This document shows positions 61,356-64,000 of a stretch of 64,000 nt of DNA, one piece after another. Under the pieces are notes generated by a model, which saw only the letters and a list, made by a program, of their open reading frames with translations, searched no databases and was not told the DNA's origin. The first letter of the stretch is position 1; each line of letters opens with the position of its first letter. The stretch is from Pseudomaricurvus alkylphenolicus (lineage in GTDB: Bacteria > Pseudomonadota > Gammaproteobacteria > Pseudomonadales > Cellvibrionaceae). The translations under genes were made by a program, and so were the position numbers. The DNA lies in contig NZ_JAAQPI010000001.1 of NCBI RefSeq assembly GCF_011683955.1, forward strand, positions 744,001-808,000, in the 5' to 3' direction.

Positions 61356-62660
61356 TCATCTCGCTCTTATCTCACACCATCGACTGATAAACAGCGCGTA
61401 GGTCATTAATGTATGTCTAATGGATTCCAGATTCACACACTCATCAATACCATGGATATTACGAGCAATGGGTCCGTAGCAAGTACCTGCTGTTTTGCTG
61501 TAAAAGTGAAATGCTCTGAGGTCTGTCGTACAGGTTAATAGGCGATGTTCCACGTCACTGCCGGTCAGGCTGCGATGGCATTGAGACAACAACTCGATTC
61601 CTGGATCCTGCAAATCGATTAACAGACCTTCGGAACGAAAACCATGGAAACGCAGTAGCGGCGGATTACTTTTAAACTCCGGCAGCCTTTGAGTAGCTCG
61701 CTCTATGCGATCACTGACCATCTGCATAATCTGGTTTGCGGTCATGCCGGGAGGAAAACCGACTCTTACTTCCATTTGGGCGTGGGCGGGCACGCTTGAG
61801 GCCCAATTGCCACCATCAAAGCGCCCTATGCTCAGATTGAATGGGTGATCGAATTGGTCGTATGGTGGGGAACGATATTGGTCATTGAGCTCAGCCTCCA
61901 AATCCTTCAGCGCAGGAATCAACATCTGTAACCGCTCTATTGCGTTTACCCCGGCGGAGGTATCCAGAACATGGGCAGGCGTACCTCTGCAGATCACTTT
62001 GAACCACAGAACTCCCACCTGGCCGGTATGAATCTGTGGCCCGAAGGGCTCAGGAATCAACACGAAGTCTCCGCCATAACCCTGATCCAGACAAGCCAGG
62101 GTGCCATTGCCCGAGCACTCTTCCTCCACCACGGCTTGAATGGTCAGCGGTGAGTCGATGATAAAACCGGCTTTGTGAATGGCGTGTACAGCGTAGATCA
62201 TGGCCGCAACGCCTGACTGCATATCCCCCGCTCCACGGCCATACAGCCACCCATCTTTTTCCCATGGTTCATTAGGGGGGCGGCTCCACATATCAAAAGG
62301 TGTAGCATCAACCACATCCAAGTGCCCGTTGAATACCAGACTCTTTCCCTTCGCCTGAGGGTTGAGTGTTGAAACCAGGTTATATTTTTTGTCATGCTCC
62401 CACTCCACGGGCGCATATAATGGATGCTCTGAAAGACTCTTTTTATTCAACGGGACGCGATCGGCAGGCAACGACAGATCCCTAAGATGCCGTTCAACCA
62501 CATCCAGTACGCCCTGTTCTTGATTCAGGATACCGTACTGTTTCACCATTTCTTTTGTGAAGTTGATGACCTCGGGAAATATCTGATCACATATTGAGAG
62601 AATTTTACCTTCTATAACCCCACGCTCACTATCGTTACGCTCATCTACGAAGGCTGTCAT
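61356..62660 (-). CDS. M20-family deacetylase/peptidase (ArgE/DapE type)
   Basis: A 434-residue zinc amidohydrolase. Metal ligands H113 and D115 lie in NGHLDVVD, D146 in GRGAGDMQSG, E179-E180 in VVEEECSGNG, and a further Glu in LIPEPFG. Start and stop codons overlap with the CoA-transferase gene as TAATG, so translation is coupled. YodQ of Bacillus is of similar length. In a beta-lysine pathway it would remove the N-acetyl group from an acetamido acid late in the route. Confidence 0.9.
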   Translation of the reverse strand: MTAFVDERNDSERGVIEGKILSICDQIFPEVINFTKEMVKQYGILNQEQGVLDVVERHLRDLSLPADRVPLNKKSLSEHPLYAPVEWEHDKKYNLVSTLNPQAKGKSLVFNGHLDVVDATPFDMWSRPPNEPWEKDGWLYGRGAGDMQSGVAAMIYAVHAIHKAGFIIDSPLTIQAVVEEECSGNGTLACLDQGYGGDFVLIPEPFGPQIHTGQVGVLWFKVICRGTPAHVLDTSAGVNAIERLQMLIPALKDLEAELNDQYRSPPYDQFDHPFNLSIGRFDGGNWASSVPAHAQMEVRVGFPPGMTANQIMQMVSDRIERATQRLPEFKSNPPLLRFHGFRSEGLLIDLQDPGIELLSQCHRSLTGSDVEHRLLTCTTDLRAFHFYSKTAGTCYGPIARNIHGIDECVNLESIRHTLMTYALFISRWCEIRAR

Positions 62661-63304
62661 TAGAATCTCTCCAGCTGATCGGAAACTTTTAGTTCAGCAC
62701 CCGTCTGAGCCAACAAGTCGTCAAGTTGTATGTTCTCTGCGATTTCGCGCAGCAATAATCCCTCTTTCGTCACGTCCATGACGGCCTTATCCGTTATGAT
62801 TCTCGATACACACCGTTTAGCGGTCAAAGGGAGGGTACAACGTTTTAAGATCTTGGGATTCCCACGTTTATCGTTATGGCTGCACAAAATAACAATACGC
62901 GGTGTCTTTTGCGCTAACTCCATCGCTCCACCGATACCCGGCGAAAAGCGCCCGGGAATCTTCCAGTTAGCCAGGTTTCCCAGCTCATCGACTTCAAATG
63001 CTCCCATGACGGACATATCTACTTTTCCCCGTCGGATCATGGCAAAGGAGACCGCGCTGTCGAAGAAACAGCTGCCTTCTCGAGTGGTTGTGTAGACGCC
63101 GCCGGCATCTATCAGTGCAGCATCTGCCGTCTCCTTGGAGGCTTGTTTCCAGGCACCAAGTACACCGTTCTCGGACTGAATCAGTACATCTACGCTTTCC
63201 GGTAGGTAATTGATCAGTTGAGTTGGGAGACCTATACCGAGATTGACGATCTGTCCTGAAGCAATCTCTGCAGCCGCACGATTTAGCATTCTATCTGTAT
63301 TCAC
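62660..63304 (-). CDS. CoA-transferase beta subunit (3-oxoacid type)
   Basis: A 214-residue subunit of a family I CoA-transferase. The catalytic Glu is E45 in QSENGVLG, and GLPTQLINYLP and FDSAVSFAMIRRGKVDMS are typical. The start is GTG at 63304, five bases after AGGAG. It moves CoA between carboxylic acids together with the alpha subunit encoded eight bases upstream. Length matches YodR-like proteins. Confidence 0.92.
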   Translation of the reverse strand: MNTDRMLNRAAAEIASGQIVNLGIGLPTQLINYLPESVDVLIQSENGVLGAWKQASKETADAALIDAGGVYTTTREGSCFFDSAVSFAMIRRGKVDMSVMGAFEVDELGNLANWKIPGRFSPGIGGAMELAQKTPRIVILCSHNDKRGNPKILKRCTLPLTAKRCVSRIITDKAVMDVTKEGLLLREIAENIQLDDLLAQTGAELKVSDQLERF

Positions 63305-63312
63305 ATCAACTC

Positions 63313-64000
63313 CTAGGAGACCTCATCTGTTACTCGACCAGGCATCAATCCGTAGGCATCGCCAAGTTGATCAAGCGGCACTACCGAAGATACAAATGCA
63401 CTGGGCGTATGTACGGAGGCGGGGGCCAAGCTTCCGGGTTCCTGAATTCTCGGGGATTCAACGATAACCTGGTCCGCTGCCATAGCCATAAGGGGGTTAA
63501 AATTCATGGCACTTGCTCGGTATACAAGATTACCAAAGTAATCCGCAGTCGCAGCATGCAACAATGCGAATTGGGCAGGCAACGCTTCCTCAAGCTTGTA
63601 AGTATTACCCTGCCATGTGATTAGCTGGCGAGGATCAGTAATTTCTGAATCAACCCCGATATCGGATAAGAATCCATAACTGCCGGCCCCTGCAGTGCGA
63701 ATCTTCTCCGCCAAAATTCCCTGAGGGTGAAAAGAGACCTCAATGACTCCGTCATTCATCATGGCCACTACGCTTTTGTTCAACCCGATATGGGTGGTGA
63801 TGAGCTTTTTCACCTGTCCGTTCTCAATGAGTTTGCTAATACCCAGACCGGATTCGTTAGCATCATTTTTAATCAGAGTAAGCCGGGACTGACCTTGGTT
63901 GACTAATTCATCAATCAAGGTAAATGGTGTACCAGGACATCCAAATCCACCCACCATAATGATCGCGCCATCCGGAATGGTTGCGATTGCATTCTCTAAG
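63313..64000 (-). CDS. CoA-transferase alpha subunit (3-oxoacid type), partial
   Basis: The 5' end is cut by the window edge. At least 229 residues are visible, beginning within LENAIATIPDGAIIMVGGFG. The glycine-rich MVGGFGCPGTP and the central GVIEVSFHPQGILAEKIRTAGAG are family signatures. An internal ATG at 63957 is not the true start because the family's conserved IPDGA strand continues upstream. Forms the transferase with the downstream subunit. Genes for beta-lysine acetyltransferase and lysine 2,3-aminomutase may lie just outside. Confidence 0.88.
   Translation of the reverse strand, partial: LENAIATIPDGAIIMVGGFGCPGTPFTLIDELVNQGQSRLTLIKNDANESGLGISKLIENGQVKKLITTHIGLNKSVVAMMNDGVIEVSFHPQGILAEKIRTAGAGSYGFLSDIGVDSEITDPRQLITWQGNTYKLEEALPAQFALLHAATADYFGNLVYRASAMNFNPLMAMAADQVIVESPRIQEPGSLAPASVHTPSAFVSSVVPLDQLGDAYGLMPGRVTDEVS

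Noticed and set aside
1-64000. Genomic island, prophage or integrative element
   Set aside because: No integrase, transposase, phage structural gene, tRNA target or att-type direct repeats were seen.

Overview
The window is chromosomal DNA of moderate G+C from a Gram-negative bacterium. Four outer-membrane TonB-dependent receptors, LysR, AraC and LuxR regulators, lipoproteins and dispersed palindromic repeats suggest a marine or environmental gammaproteobacterium of the Cellvibrionales or Spongiibacteraceae kind. That placement rests on gene style, not on a marker gene. I saw no rRNA, tRNA, integrase, transposase, phage gene or CRISPR array. The window reads as a string of catabolic modules, each with its own uptake or regulatory genes.

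Left part (1-22 kb). Two receptors lie divergently. After the second comes a same-strand run: a short-chain dehydrogenase, a redoxin, an unrecognised membrane protein with repeated motifs, two related glutathione S-transferases and an aldehyde dehydrogenase. This run resembles the toolkit for aromatic ether cleavage. An AraC regulator is divergent from a third receptor, which leads into an organosulfate module: a secreted metallo-beta-lactamase-fold alkylsulfatase-like enzyme and a lipoprotein arylsulfatase. Three LysR regulators and a Rieske oxygenase follow, then an 0.8-kb gap with two large nested palindromes.

Middle part (22.8-46 kb). A beta-oxidation set (acyl-CoA dehydrogenase, SCP2-type thiolase, enoyl-CoA hydratase, acyl-CoA ligase) is on the minus strand. 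Next is an unusual nitrogen cluster: an arginase-family ureohydrolase, a nitrilase-family amidohydrolase, a class III aminotransferase, a split glycine-decarboxylase (GcvPA/GcvPB-like) pair with no H or T protein nearby, and an AcoX/NAD-kinase-like protein. A second ligase plus aldehyde dehydrogenase set, a lone AraC DNA-binding domain, the fourth receptor with a LuxR regulator, an orphan solute-binding protein, a LysR regulator and a two-cupin lipoprotein follow.

Right part (46-64 kb). A minus-strand cluster joins an AGPS-like FAD enzyme, a GlpD-like dehydrogenase, an FGGY kinase, a FucP-type transporter, a GMC alcohol oxidase and a small unknown protein. It may serve glycerol-derived or ether-linked lipids. 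Next are a siderophore-interacting reductase, a TPR/beta-barrel protein, an ECF sigma, anti-sigma and coiled-coil operon, and a lipoprotein gene broken by an in-frame amber codon. The right edge holds an aminotransferase, an M20 deacetylase and two CoA-transferase subunits matching the Bacillus yodT-yodQ-yodR-yodS gene set for lysine breakdown through acetyl-beta-lysine. The last gene runs off the window.

The dispersed elements are four copies of one REP-like palindrome, two copies of a second palindrome family, a hexamer tandem repeat and three convincing terminators. The best candidates for an undescribed system are the GcvP-like/ureohydrolase/nitrilase cluster (28.4-36.3 kb) and the AGPS/GlpD/kinase/GMC cluster (46.3-54.8 kb).
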